A DNA stretch of 64,000 bases from Siderastrea radians (Eukaryota; Cnidaria; Anthozoa; Scleractinia; Rhizangiidae), in contig OZ024892.1 in the NCBI GenBank assembly GCA_964017195.1, positions 14,540,071-14,604,070 of the forward strand, written 5' to 3'. Under the pieces are notes generated by a model. That model did no database searches. It saw only the letters and a program-made list of their open reading frames with translations, and had not been told where the DNA came from. Below are positions 9,821 to 40,969 of the stretch, in pieces (position 1 is the first letter of the stretch; each line of letters opens with the position of its first letter). A program made the position numbers and the translations under genes.

Positions 9821-12800
9821 TCACTGAACTGAACCATGGAAGGTTGCTGGAGTGATCCCTTGCACAACAGCTCGCCCCAGCTCCTTGAACTCTTTCGCGT
9901 CTAATACCAACAGAGAGGTGGTCTGGTTATTGATGTTGATGATACATGACAGCACCACACCATCATCCTCTGCCTCCCCATCAGGAGCTTTTACAAACAC
10001 GGGTTCCGAGACAAAACTACCTGACTCCTCCCATAAGGAAAACTCTTTTGTTTCGACATTCAGTTTGACCAGTTTTTCAAGTAACAGTTGCTCGGAGTTT
10101 CCCAGGCCATACGCAAACCTGAAAATGACAAAAGTATATGCACATGAGGTGTTACAGCAAAGGAGTGATTTTTACTGCAAAACGTTAATGACCTTGTCGA
10201 TTTCACGTTCTAGTTTAAAGTGGGGATAACTGTGATAGTTAACAATTATTCCCCGATGTTGAGGTGAATAAAGGCGGATGTTTGCCGAGCCGCGAAACGG
10301 TAAGGTAAGTGTCTACCACTGTTCACCGACTCTGAGGTAAATAATTGTTTTAGTATATACCAAACCACTGAAACCAGTGGATAGCCAGCACCAAATAGTT
10401 CTTTTTTTTATGAGAAATGAGACAAAACTTGCGCGCGAAATCCAGAAAAATAACGGGAGGTGAATAACAGATACCAGTCCGAGTTTGATTAGCCAATCAG
10501 AGCACGCGAGAAACACTGTCCACTGGTTTGGTATATACTAATTATATATGTCTACTGTTACGCATATTTAGGAGACTAAGCATTTGCAGGAGCCGGGGTT
10601 CATAATCGTAAGGAAGCTTTGAGACTCGCAAACATGGCATCTGGTCAATGACTGGTTTTAAAACATGTTAAAGCACACTTGAATTCTGTCAAGTGAAAAA
10701 ATTACAAGAGGTCACACTTTTGCTTCGCGTCACGCTATAAAATGAGTACACACACCTGTATGGTTTGCCGTTGTGTTCCGCGTAGTTGATTCTCGGTAAC
10801 TCCATTCCTACGTACAGCAAAATGTAGTCCCGTCCGTCCCCTCCCTTGAAAAGAGGTATCTCCTCGCCCACACCCTCCAGTTCACCGAGGGGAAGCTCAT
10901 AACGACGCACTTCCGGGATATCAAACTTTTTGTGGCCTGGCTGAACAGGGGAGCGCAAGTTTTGCAGATAAATCTGGTTTATGACGGAGTCGTTACGGTA
11001 ACAGCAAATGTCGAGATAAATATTGCCATCTTTTTCAAAGGCGTTGATGTGATGGAAAACAAGGAACGGATCAGCGGTGAAGACACCAACTTGGTTGCCA
11101 TTTTGTCTGTCGATGACGTGAAATCTGGTGGGTTGGTTTGGTTCCCAGTACAGCCATTTTGCAGGACTTGTTGCGAAGATTCTGTGAGTGAGAACTCGCC
11201 AGATGTCAATAATTAGCGGGCCCTCAGTAATAACAATATAGTTATCAGTGAGGCCGAAGCTGTGAACATATCCAATTCCGCCCTTGGGTTTGATAGTAGA
11301 TAGCACTTTACCACCCTCTAGAGGATTTTGGCTGGCATTTCCCGAGGAGGGTGGTATTTGAATGATTTTGTAAGTGGAGCTTAGGCCATAAGAGACTGAG
11401 AGATTGATCACTGAACCGTCTGGGGTCTGGTGCGGGTGAGCTGTTGCGGTGTTGATTGTGACTCCACCTGGAGGAAAATGAAAAAAAAAGCACAAAAACA
11501 AACAAACTGGACATATTTTAAGAGATATCTTTAATTGCAGGCTATTTCACACTCTAACCGGCTTAAAAGTTCATTGAACCGTAGTCATCAAAAACGCTTA
11601 CATTAAAATGTCCCATTGCGTATTCAGAACCTTCGGCCTTGTACGCGGACTGATCCTCATAGTCAGAAATGGTCACACTTCAGGATTTCATCCACACAAA
11701 CTTAGACAAACCTTGTACAGTGTAACAAACAGCACCAAAGGAAAGTATTGTTCAATAAAAGTCGCACACGAGGCAAGGAGGCCCAATAGCTTTCATTTAC
11801 CCCTACAAGCATTTCATCCACAAACTCAGTTTGAAACATGTTGAGACCACAATAAACAGAACCACAACAAACTTCTGCTCAAAAGCTTTCACTTAATTTG
11901 TCACTCACGCATTGGGTTATCACAAACTTTTTTTTACCGCAGCATTACTGGCCTTTGCAGTAGGCTCGCTCGATAAACAACGGTAGCGCCAGTCTCGTTG
12001 GGGACAATGTCTGTAGTGGTGCAGATGTTCGACTCTACAGCATGATTAACGGAGCCATAAGGAAGTACTAGATTACTTTCATTTGAATGGTCGTCACACT
12101 GGTGCTGCACACTGACCCAACCATTAAAAACATATTTCACTGAGAAGCTGTGAATTTACAAAGAAAGGACATTAAGGGTTGTGCAAAGTATACCAGGCAA
12201 TGTTTGCCTGCTAGACATCAAGCAGTCCCTCAGTGAGTGCTCAGGGTTAGTCGAGCGAGACGACCACGTGAGCGCGCACGAAAAAATGACACCTACAGCA
12301 AAAAATGCTCGAAGTCTATGCTTTGTTACCTGGAAATTCTTTGGTAAAGTCCACCTTCTTCAAAATGTCCAGCTTTTCGGGGTCGATCTCAAATATGAAG
12401 TTGCTTTCGCTGGTTGCATACATTTTATCTTTCATCATGTACACATTGACGTTCGTGTTGTCCATCGGCACTTCTTTCCCGAAATACCGCGAGAAGAAAC
12501 GAGCAAAGATACTCTGGCACGGGTCGGGTGGGATGAATGTCCCGAATTCCAAATGATTTGCCTTTCCATGCTTCAAGGAATCCTCATAACACTCGCTCCG
12601 TACAAACTTATTACTGTAGGTCACCTGACCGTCTTGTATGTGAAAGCGGTGCAAAAGTGCTTGACCATCGAACCAGTGATTGTAGGAGGTGTTACCGTAC
12701 GCAAATCTACCGGGCCCATTCCTAATCAAGGTTCCGTTCAGCCAAGAGGGGAGGTTACCTTTCACGTCAGCGCTGATTGGCTCTGGGCGTTCTTTGACCG

Positions 12801-12837
12801 ATCGGAACAGACGCGATTGATCTTGTCCAGCGGTCAA
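9821..12837 (-). CDS. Carotenoid cleavage oxygenase (BCO1/BCO2/RPE65 family)
   Basis: Three coding exons fit together: 12330 to about 12837, 10756-11467 and 9821-10118, with GT-AG junctions in phase (CCAG|GT, then CCATACAG|GT, joined as PYRFAYGLGN). They give about 505 residues, close to the family's usual length. All four iron-binding histidine contexts are present: ATAHPH, YVHSFGLTDN, FHHINAFEKD and the C-terminal FHG just before TGA. GNTSYNHWFDGQALLHRF near the start is also family-typical. The enzyme oxidatively splits carotenoids or apocarotenoids. Which substrate and bond cannot be told by eye, and an RPE65-like isomerase role is possible. The first exon extends upstream without an ATG (the frame opens after a TAG near 12860), so the start codon lies in an exon I did not find. 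A broken duplicate sits at 3675-4915. Confidence 0.92.
10340..10545. mobile_element. MITE in the oxygenase intron
   Basis: TTAGTATATACCAAACCA near 10350 is mirrored by TGGTTTGGTATATACTAA near 10522-10540. The pair encloses about 170 bp inside the intron between 10119 and 10755. Confidence 0.5.
11468..12329 (-). other. Oxygenase intron, duplicated at 3905-4858
   Basis: No coding sequence. It is the aligned counterpart of the pseudogene intron and preserves the empty site of the 76-bp hairpin near 11909-11920. Confidence 0.75.
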
Positions 12838-12865
12838 GATTTGAAAGCAAGGTAGAATCTAGATG

Positions 12866-13920
12866 TGATAATCAAGGGGAAGTCTTCAATTAGAATATAA
12901 TAAATCAGTATTAAGAATCGACTTAAAATTGAAAAAAAAATGGAGGAAACCTGCAGGAAGAAAAGATCGCCAAAGAACGGTGAAGATTCACTTGCGCATC
13001 CACTTCTTTATTTAAAATAAATTAGCTAATTAAAAACTTCAATTGATTATAGTTTTAGTTGAACTGCTAGCCAGCTAGTGAGTACAATTTTCTTTTTAAT
13101 TTGCTTTTTTGCCGCTTATTTGTAAGTTATGTACAGTACTCTATTACCGACAAACGTTTAGTGAACTTTTTGTTGAAAATACTTCGTTTTACCACACCAC
13201 AAGTTTCTTCACACTCCCAAACGCATAACCTGCCAAACATTATCAAATATCCTAAAATATCCTCTCTAAAAAATGCTAAAATACAATTTTTAATAAACTG
13301 GATAACCTAAAGTTCTCGCCGTTGATAAACGTCGGAAAGAAGTAATAACACTATTCCACATATTCATAGGAACTTGTAAACTGAAAAGGGGATTCAACTC
13401 CATTTGTAAATTCTTCATGTAGAACGGTAACAAAATATTGATTGTGATGCTTTATTAAAGAAAAACTTTTTTATCATATTGACAATAACATTGGACCCAA
13501 TTTTGAAGGCACTGTGCTAACTTAGGAGATTGGTCTCCAATTTTCCAACTTCTTTAGATTGATTATTATGGGCAGTGGAGCCTGCCAAACGGCCATCCTG
13601 TTTTTACGAACACCGCGTTATTTCGACGACTGTTGCGTTTTGTGACACAGGCAACGGGCGCATTTGGGGGGGAAATCGATCTCTGGATTATTGAAACCCA
13701 AAGTGAAATTCAAGTAAATATTAAAGATACACTTTAAAAATCTCGACGTTTCGACGTCGTCATGACGCCATTATCAAGAGAAAGATTATTATTAGAAAAT
13801 CGCGAAAAGACCTATTGAAAGCTGAGAAAGGAAATTCGTGTTTGTTTAATTTACAGAATTCCAGAAACGGATCACGAATCCAAAAAAAACATACTCCGAG
13901 CAGGTTAATCAGATCAAGCC
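12866..13920. other. Intergenic, no gene seen
   Basis: AT-rich sequence upstream of the oxygenase gene. The missing first exon and promoter of that gene may be here, but I could not pick an exon. Confidence 0.5.
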
Positions 13921-13927
13921 TAAATAA

Positions 13928-15451
13928 CAGGGACCACGCGAGGGGTGGACTGAGGGGGCTTTAGCCTCCCCACTTTTTGGTGCCAAAAATAAAATAAAAT
14001 AAAATAAAACAAACAGAAATAAAAAAGTTGGAAAATTCATTAGTCAGTGATTAGTTTCAGAGTTAACCAGTACGTCGTTTTCCCCAGTTAGATTTAATTC
14101 TCAAATGGACCAAACAGTAACGGAATAGAAACGGAATACTCCGCCCACAAAAGCTCAAATCACCTTTCTCCCATTTGGCTTGGTTAGTTGAAACTCACGT
14201 GCGCTCTAAGGAACTGTATCTTCAGTGTCTTGAAGAAATGAAATGAAGATGTGACATCAGAGTTGTATAGTTTCATTTGTATTTCTGCAGTTCGCATCAT
14301 ATTCATCTTTTTTATCTTGAAGAGTTTGAACCTGTTCAGTCTTTTAATTACAATCGACTGAAGTTGACATTCTCGCTATCGTTTGGCCTCTAACTCAAGT
14401 GAACTCTCACTGACTCCCTTCTGCCCTAAAGAGTGTGAATTTTTGTCGACTCTCGTTTTCGTCTGGACCGGGCATAACGAACTGCAGTCTGTCTCCAGAT
14501 AGGATTATCGGCAGCAGCGTGCTTTGATGTTTGCTGAAAATCAACGTCAAGCTTCTCTTTATGCATGTAAACTGTGCAACTAGGATAGCTGCCGAAGGTT
14601 TTGCCAAAAGATCTCTGTCGCTCCTAACGATGAGAAATATATATAAGGCATTTATGCAGCAGTCAGGACATACCGACACACTGACTTTGGTGAAATATAT
14701 AGTTCATGATACTCAGCTCATTTTTCTTAGATGGCCTTATTTTGTAATCTGACGACAGGTTTGCTTGTACAAGTCTTGAGAAAAATGTTTTTGAGTTTGA
14801 GACCTTAAATGCGAATACGTCAAGATTTGTACCTTGCCGGATACGATTTCCTGAACGTGTGAAGAGATGAAAGAACAGGCTCAGGCGCATTGTTTTCGAA
14901 CTATCCTAGCTGTTCCTGTTCCGGTTTAGGAATAACAGAATATCCAGAACACTGAATTCCTATAAAACGCCATTTTTCCTATTCTGATAAACCAAAACAT
15001 TCTGACCGCATTCCGTTCATTTTGTTATCGTTAATACATTACTGAGGGAAGGGAATAGTCTCCATACTGAGAAAACACTAACTGTATATTGTCTTCTATT
15101 CCGGATTAGACCACTAAAACGAGCCCTAACTATCAACATTATTAATCACTAGTTAGTTCAAGAGTTTGATACCCTTAGCTTAGCTTTGATCCTTTACTAA
15201 TGGGTCAATATACTTCTGAAATCATTTTATATTGTGCATGGTCCATGTGTTTCCATGTTCCAATTTATATTGCGCATGTTCTATGTGATGGGTTGAAACT
15301 GACAACTTTTAACACACTTGGCTGCCCTAGATGCATTGTTAGTCACTAAAAAGAAAAAAAATTGCGTGAGGCTGTCACCTCCCCCCCCATCACCATACCC
15401 CCACAGAGTTAGCCCCCCCCCCCCACTTTAAAATAGGCAGCGCGGTCCCTG
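13928..15451. mobile_element. DNA transposon A, CAGGGACC termini, 5-bp TSD
   Basis: The termini CAGGGACCACGC (13928) and its inverse GCGCGGTCCCTG (15440-15451) match at 11 of 12 bases. The target duplication AATAA is at 13923-13927 and 15452-15456. G-rich subterminal tracts follow at both ends. Internal frames are short and unrecognised, so it looks non-autonomous. Five-base duplications with such termini suggest a hAT-type (hAT5) element, by inference. Confidence 0.75.
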
Positions 15452-15976
15452 AATAAGGATATTTCTAAGCTTTAGATTCGTGATCTAACCTTTTTGCGGG
15501 AAGGGGGGAAGTATTTGAGAAAGCTATCAGCCTTGTCTTCCATACTACTTTTTTAAACGAAATTCAGTTAGGATCGATCTTCCGTTTCCTTCAAAATGTC
15601 TCCTGGCCAAGATATTAATTTGATTTACTAGTTAAGATAATTTCAATTGTATGCCAGTTTTATGGTTAGGGCCGAATTTGACAATCTGCATAAGGCAATG
15701 AGAATAACGTGCTCGTGGATATTTTCAATTCTGTTCTACGACAATACTTGAGAGTCCTCGTTTCAGATACAGTTCCAATTCTGTGAGCCTCCTTCTTGTG
15801 TTGACATAAGAAATGATCCTTTTCTCATTTTCCGTGTTTTCAGGATACGAATCACAAAAGAGAAACGAAACAAGAATTAGCAGAGAAAATATATACGGAT
15901 TAAACGTTGCTTCGCCTTCTTATTTGTGTAGCCTTCCTCTACTATTCTTCTCCTTGCACCTAGTTCCATTTTGAGG

Positions 15977-16228
15977 CTCTCTCCTCCGCAGAATTTCCTG
16001 TTAGGAAACACCAGTGAAAGAAAAAAAACGGAAGCGGGAGCAATGGAGAGAGAAAACGGGAGCGCGGGGGACGATGGGAAGAGGGAAAAAGCGGGAGGCT
16101 CCTTTCTCTCTTTTCCCTTCCCAGCGTTCCCCGCGGGCTTTAATTTTTCCCTCTTCCCAGCCCCCGCGCGTCTTTTCCCAAGCGTGCAGTCAAGGTGCGA
16201 CTGTAGGAGGCATCCGCGGAGGAGAGAG
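15977..16228. mobile_element. 252-bp Mutator-like MITE
   Basis: The 13-bp termini CTCTCTCCTCCGC and GCGGAGGAGAGAG are perfect inverted repeats, flanked by the 9-bp direct repeat ATTTTGAGG at 15968-15976 and 16229-16237. The interior is GC-rich and gives long but meaningless open frames. Confidence 0.8.
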
Positions 16229-16299
16229 ATTTTGAGGCTTTCTACGTTAACATCACTTCAGTCTGTAGTTTCAGTTATCCATTTTTCTTGTTTCATTTA

Positions 16300-16430
16300 G
16301 TATCTAGAATGTGTTATAACACTTAACTGTAATTTCATATACAACAGTTAACGGTAAAAATTCGGGTTGTATAACACTTAACAGTAGAAAATATATGGCC
16401 CATAACGCCTAACAGTAAATCCCATCTAGG
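16300..16430. repeat. Imperfect tandem repeat around ATAACACTTAACAGTA
   Basis: Three or four spaced units of TAACACTTAACWGTAA and variants follow the MITE. Confidence 0.55.
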
Positions 16431-17294
16431 CCCTCTTTTAATCAAAGTAAATTTCGTTGCTTTTATTTATAAATTTTTCATTTGCTCAGGCTCAAAAGTT
16501 TCAAAATTATTTAAGAGACCACTCATTTTGATTATTTACTCACCAAAATTATTCCCAAACGTTGTAACAAATTCAGCAAGCAATCCATCATTTTCATGTT
16601 TCCAATGGTTATTCTTCCTGTTAAGCCTGCAGTAATATGATATATTTTATCTCTAGACAAATGGTAAACAAGAAATCATTAAAAACCCTCCCTCTAGCTA
16701 AAACAATTTATTTCTCTTCCATCCCTCGTTTAACTTTTGCATCTAAATATACCAACACATACAGAACAAGCTGGCAAAAGAGGATATATTCATATTCTCT
16801 GTGGTCTCGAGTATTCACTGATACTTTTAACTATGCATGTTAAAGGAATACACGTGAGGGCATGTATTTGATATATAGCACACTTAAGACTTTGAAAAGC
16901 GCTCTGCCTTAAAACTTTCCCACCCCCGCGATAGCCCAAACGTCTTTCAGTCTCCTCCTTCCCAGCTGAGGAAGGGCTTCAATAGTTGCTCGTGATTGCT
17001 CTATGACACTTGGATCGATGAATACTTGGCCATCACGGGTTTTACGATAGTCTTCACAAAAATAGGATATCTATTAAAAGTATTCTATAAGTAAATTTTG
17101 ACGACACTTGTATAATTTGCAACGGTCGGCTTTAATGTGTTCTAATGAGCTTATTTTTATACAATAATTAGCGTAAAATCTGATTGTCTCATGAATCTTT
17201 TAGGCAGGAGACATAACTCGATTATGGCTCAGTGCTGTTCTCGGGTTAGACAGAAGACAAGTGAACAGATAACGTCAGACTTGAGCGCGTGATC

Positions 17295-18005
17295 TAGGTC
17301 TAGGTTACAAGCCGAACTCTCTTCATTTACAAACAATTGGCGACGTAGACTTGCCACAAGGCCACATTCGCTTACTCGTCGTCGTCGTCGAGAGACGAGA
17401 GAGGATATGAAACCAACGCAAAATGTGGGAGAACGAACTGACTGACTTGTACTGGGAAAATAATATTATTAAAAAGGATTTTTGGAAAGTTTAGAGCGGA
17501 ACAGGGCGAGAACCAGGAAGGAAGGGGGGAGGAGCCAGGGAGTGAAGAGGAGAGGGACCCGAAAGAAATGGGGCAGAAATCGGGCTAAAGAAATTTGGCG
17601 ATGGCGGAAGATGGTGGAAGTAGGATAATATCAAGTCCAAGGATAAAAGCAAAGTTTATATACAATGTCGAATTTGTAAAGCAGGTTGGCCTCCAGAGAA
17701 ATTCTTTAGGGTATAAATTCAGAGTTAAATTAGATTTCATCTAAAACACAAAAAGTTCCCACAAATCCATGAATGCTGATAAAAAAAAATACATTACAAC
17801 AAAGGAACCTGATGACCAGCACTGGTTTAAATCCAGATTGCCGAATCGAAGACGTCTAAAATCAAATTTAGTCACGAGAAATGTAGTCACCTACCTTGTT
17901 TGTACACTCCCCTGGTTCTGTTTCTAGAGAAAGCACTGAATGTTGTGGTTGTACCTCGTTGGCAGCAACTAAATGATCTCTAAATAAATGGTTACAAATA
18001 CTCGA
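17295..18005. repeat. Dispersed repeat K, copy 2
   Basis: Direct counterpart of 7190-7934. On the minus strand it keeps an open exon-like segment (ICNHLFRDHLVAANEVQPQH onward to GECTNK) ending at AACAAG|GTAGGTGAC near 17893. The segment may be an exon of the parent element or a captured host exon. I do not recognise it. Confidence 0.75.
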
Positions 18006-18890
18006 TAGGCAGTGGGACAGTTTTCCAGGTGACGCGTGGGATTTTGTTGAGAAGGTCGCCGCTTCTTTCACTCTACCAAGGCGCGTAACTGGGCACACGG
18101 CAAATAACTGTTTGCACACTCGTACTAGCAAGTTAGAAGGACATGCCTATGCAAACTATCCTCATGATTTGCTGTCGCGACGCGTTTTAACCTTTACATT
18201 TTTGGACTGTTAATCGAAACATCTGAGGGTCAGTAGTTCAAGGTTTGTTAGTTCCATTGCATCATGTTGCGCTGTTTTCTTGAGCACGTTTTCCAGATGA
18301 TGGGAATTGGCAGAATGGGAATGATAAGAATTATTGGAATATGAAGAAAACAATTAACGACCGTTCCAAAAATGGACTAAAAAACCAGGTGCGCTGTCGT
18401 TTTGCTATGCTATGTTATTGCCAAGTGATTGACAACTTGCTTTTGCTACAGTAAGATAATGAGTTACCTATGTCAGAAATGAAAAAAACTGGGGGGTCAC
18501 CGACTTCGTTTTCGAAATGAAGTGCGTGGAAAACTACCCCAATTTTGACGAATCGGCCCTCGTAACTCGACCTGGCCTGAAAAATAGTCGAAAAATATTT
18601 AAAATGATTCGCTATTTACCCGCTTTCTCAGGTAAATTTCATTTAAGTGGGTCTGTCAAGTAAATAATTTGAACCGGTGTCATCCTTTCAGTTGAACTCA
18701 ACCTTTAAGATAGGCTTTTGCTAACACCGTGCAGCTAAAATAATAGCGGAATTGATGCGTGGGCGGAAACCCCACAACACAGATTTTCTTCAGTTTGTAA
18801 TAAAACGTGGATAATCGATAAAGAAAGTGGTCTTTCAAAAGAAAATCTGGATCACCGAACATTTAAGAGAGTTAAATCTGTGCATAGATA
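18006..18890. other. Intergenic, no gene seen
   Basis: AT-rich sequence with no convincing exon, RNA gene or repeat boundary. Confidence 0.55.
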
Positions 18891-18894
18891 TTAA

Positions 18895-19541
18895 GGTCAT
18901 TCCTCCGAAATAAAATTTAACATGCGAGTTTTGTCAAACTTTCACAAGTTGTTGAAATAAGTTGAAATGTAAAATAAAAAGAATAGGTCACCATGTCCGT
19001 TTACGAGATATCATCGTCTCAAGGTACCCCATAATTCCTTGCAATTTCGCCTACGAACACATGTTTATTTGATCAGTTTACGCTACTTTCCGTAGGAAGA
19101 GGAAGCACATGATTAAAGCAGATCTTGAAACAACGTACTAGATGTAAAATATCGATAATAAGGAACAATTTACTAGAAGTTTTATGGCAGATGGTCGAAG
19201 CATTAGATGAAATTGACTTAAAACTTTCCTTACGTGCGTGTTCTCGAGGTCGTGATTTCATCTCCGTGAGTAACGCGTTTCTAGTAATAAATGTTTTTAC
19301 GAACATGTGATTTTTTTCTAACTCTTTGAACAAAAAGAGGATGAATGGTAGGTCAAAAATATTTGAAAAAAAAGATATGTCTCCATGCTTGTTTAAGAGT
19401 AAATAACTATTCTTTTCTCTGGTGAGCTTAGCCTCATAGGAAACCTATTACTCCCTGGACGTGCGCTCGCTGTGAGCGCGCGCTAATGACGCAAAAAATC
19501 GTGTGCAGTAAGGATGCGTAATGCAATACAGGGGAATGACC
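18895..19541. mobile_element. TTAA-flanked MITE J, copy 2
   Basis: Same termini (GGTCATTCC / GGGGAATGACC) and TTAA flanks (18891-18894, 19542-19545) as the copy at 8022-8676, with similarity along the full length. A minus-strand open frame inside both copies appears incidental. Confidence 0.8.
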
Positions 19542-20351
19542 TTAAAACGCCCACTGCCGCTATTCTTCAACAGCGCGCGCGCTCAATGCATGACGTGATA
19601 TGACATGGCGAAGTGAATTGCGTGCGCAGTAAGGATGCGCAGAAACAATTAGCACGAACGTGAACCATTAAGGAAAACTTATCACATGCTTGGGAGTAAG
19701 GCAGCAATAGACTAGATCCAAGGTTGGGGGAGGGGGGGGAGTGAGGGGAAGGAGAGTAGTGGTGCTTCTATTTGCTTTATGCTGCAAACACCGGAACTAA
19801 TTATGAGTACCGTCCTTTATGAGCCAAACGGCTGGTTCATTTTCTTCGATTGGATGACTTATAACCTAGGGGAAGGGGGGAGGGGGGTACTAAATATATT
19901 TTCGTACGACAAGGTTCCGCCTTGTGTTACAAGTTTGGTCGAAACGGTACCCCTTTCATAAACGTAGAACAAAAATTGAACCTTTTTATACCGCAAAAAT
20001 AAGGTAAGAGCGGATGATCATCGTGGGATTATAGCGGCTCATATCCTCTAAGCTTTCGTGTACTTTTTGCGTTGTAAAATACCAAAACAATAATTATTCT
20101 ATCCTATCTTTATACTGGAAGCGCAAGAGGCACCCCTTTTAATCGGAGCCTTACCGTATAGTCCACTATGGGGCGTATCCCCTGGGACTTGTAAGATACG
20201 ACTTAGCAAACAGGTTTCAGCTGATTTTGTATTAGTCTCCAATTTTCCACTAGTATTTCTTTTTTAACGTTACCCAGTGATGTGTGGAAACGGCGCTATT
20301 ATCTCGAAAACTTTTTTTTTGGTTGTTGAATTGCCCACTGGCCTCCGGCAT

Positions 20352-20355
<4 letters not shown>

Positions 20356-20393
<38 letters not shown>
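20356..20393. repeat. (AAT)n microsatellite
   Basis: About twelve uninterrupted AAT/TAA units. Confidence 0.95.
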
Positions 20394-20394
<1 letters not shown>

Positions 20395-21149
20395 CGTAAT
20401 GATTACATGAAATAGGAACCAAGGTTTAAACGGGAATCGAGCACATGACCTCCGCGATAGCGATACCCATGCCTTGCTCCACCAACAGGCCCTTAGCATA
20501 ACTGTGACACGTGACCTTATCAATCATAAAAAAATGGTAATAGTATGAAATAGATATCAGAAATGGAAAGAGCATGATGAAATTAGAAAGATTTTCAATT
20601 TTGAGGTTACTGAAGTTAAAGTGCGACATATTACGGTTATTTTAATGTTCAAAAAATTACCAAGACTTATAGGGAAAGAAAGGTGCTGGGTGGCCAGCTT
20701 TGCCACCCAGCATACAAATCTTTTATAATTTTCAAACTTTCAAATTGTCCTAAAATCTTCCACTTAAACGTTAGTGGCCTCAAAACTGGAATCCTTCTAC
20801 TTTCGTGACGCCCTTTCCATTTCAGCCATCTATTTCCAGCCCCGACCATTTATTATGATTGACAAGGTCACGTGACACGGTTATGTAAAGAGCCTACTGA
20901 GCTATAATTCCTCGATACTTAAAAATCTACTCTTCAAGTAAAGTACTAATGAAAAGATTATTCTCGCAAGTCTCTGGTTTCCAATTTGATAATACCTATT
21001 TTTTACCCGGCGGGGGTGGCACGAGGCCGAAAGAGCGAAGTGTACTGTTCTGTCACAACAGTTGTTATATACGTCGCTGACTAAAACCAAATTGTATTTG
21101 TCAACACGAAATTGTACACTTTAGTTTGCAATGTAAAAAACTCGTGTGA

Positions 21150-21235
21150 GTTACCGATGGATGGACTAGTATCCCATCCAGGGAGGGGTAATAATACGCT
21201 TAGTTGCTTGGTATACTAGGCAATACCACCTGTGA
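21150..21235. repeat. SINE fragment (3' domain)
   Basis: GATGGACTAGTATCCCATCC followed by a G-rich run and TTAGTTGCTTGGTA matches the body of the SINEs at 44985-45170 and 46331-46640. Confidence 0.6.
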
Positions 21236-21652
21236 CGCGCACAGCTTCGTTGTAAAATACCCGTGGCAGGCATGTACCTTTCTCCCAGTAGCTGTGACAA
21301 GCATGTGATCACGCGCCATCTCGGTAACATACTGTACGGTACGATATCCCCGACGGGAGTGCCACACCGAGGTCGAATGTCTACGGAAGGTCAAGGTTTT
21401 TGACTCCCGCCGGGGATTCAAAGTGAATCCACGACCAAGAAAGTCGTAACCTCGGCATCCAGCCAGTGTGGTTACGCTAGAAGTGTCCGTAAACCCTTTC
21501 TTACTCTTTGTTGAAGTTTCTTTAGTAGTCATTCTCACTCGTTCAACAAAAGAACTGAGAGAGAACTGGAAAAGCGATGTGCTGTTATTGCTAAAATAAA
21601 AGACATTTATTTTATATAAAAAAAATTTTAAGCTAACGGCGAACGTTTGCAC
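21200..21652 (-). other. Open frame of 150 codons, unrecognised
   Basis: No known domain. Its left part overlaps a SINE fragment and its right part overlaps the repeat shared with 9325-9460. It therefore looks like chance readability of repeats. Confidence 0.15.
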
Positions 21653-21890
21653 TTATTACCAAGTGCCATTTTTTTTAAGGAGAACAGATTTTCCTGCGAT
21701 GGACTAATTAAGTATCATAAGCGGCGAAGACATGTTGCAAATAATACAATTTCTTCACGTTTCTTGTTGAACATTTCAAAATTTATTTTCACTTAACTCT
21801 CTACAGTATCGCTTGGAAGTACAATTGTACATAATTTACCGACCGAATTGTATCTCGCAGGACACGACTCTCGTAGTTCACTGATAACAG

Positions 21891-21896
21891 TTTATT
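21891..21896 (-). terminator. Spastin polyadenylation signal
   Basis: AATAAA on the minus strand, about 185 bp beyond the spastin stop codon. Confidence 0.55.
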
Positions 21897-22078
21897 TTCT
21901 ATTCTACAGTGGGTATATCGCTTTCAGAAGGGTCAATAAGTTAACGATAATTTGCCATCCGCATGTTCGTTGATCGCTCTCCATTTGTCACTTTCGGTCA
22001 CTTCCTCTGCGGCCCACGAACACTGGATCAAGGGAGTTTACCCGGAGAGTGTTCCCGGAAGTACCCTTGTCACAGTTG

Positions 22079-40656
<18,578 letters not shown>

Positions 40657-40760
40657 TTAGTTTAGAAAACTGCAAGTGGTAGATCGACATGACCTCATTT
40701 TCCTCTTTTCGTTTTCGTTTAACCTTAGTGCCCAGGGTCATCTCCGCGCCATAAGGATGA
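40657..40760 (-). promoter_or_regulatory. Spastin 5' flank
   Basis: Sequence directly upstream of the spastin ATG. No TATA box is evident, and the exact transcription start cannot be placed by eye. Confidence 0.3.
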
Positions 40761-40969
40761 GGCGGCCCTGGAGACCAGGAAGAGTTGCCTTCGTACGAGT
40801 CAGCGGTGTCACTCTAAGGAAAGTATCCGAAAACGCCAAGCGGGAGGGGGGTGAACTTCATATTCGTTCCGCTATGAGGAGGAACCATGATGATGGTTCC
40901 TACCGAAACCTTTTTTTTTCAGCTATGGACTACTACCTGTATGTCGTGACATTGGCATTATGAGAACAT

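Noticed and set aside
12316..12837. Oxygenase start codon at 12837
   Set aside because: The triplet there is TTG, and the frame continues upstream to a stop near 12860, so this is an internal exon and not the start.
14407..14890. Minus-strand frames of 75-90 codons
   Set aside because: Overlapping frames inside DNA transposon A, with no motif and no splice support.
16014..16300. Open frames of 73 and 109 codons
   Set aside because: They lie mostly within a 252-bp MITE with TIRs and a 9-bp TSD, and the translations are low-complexity.
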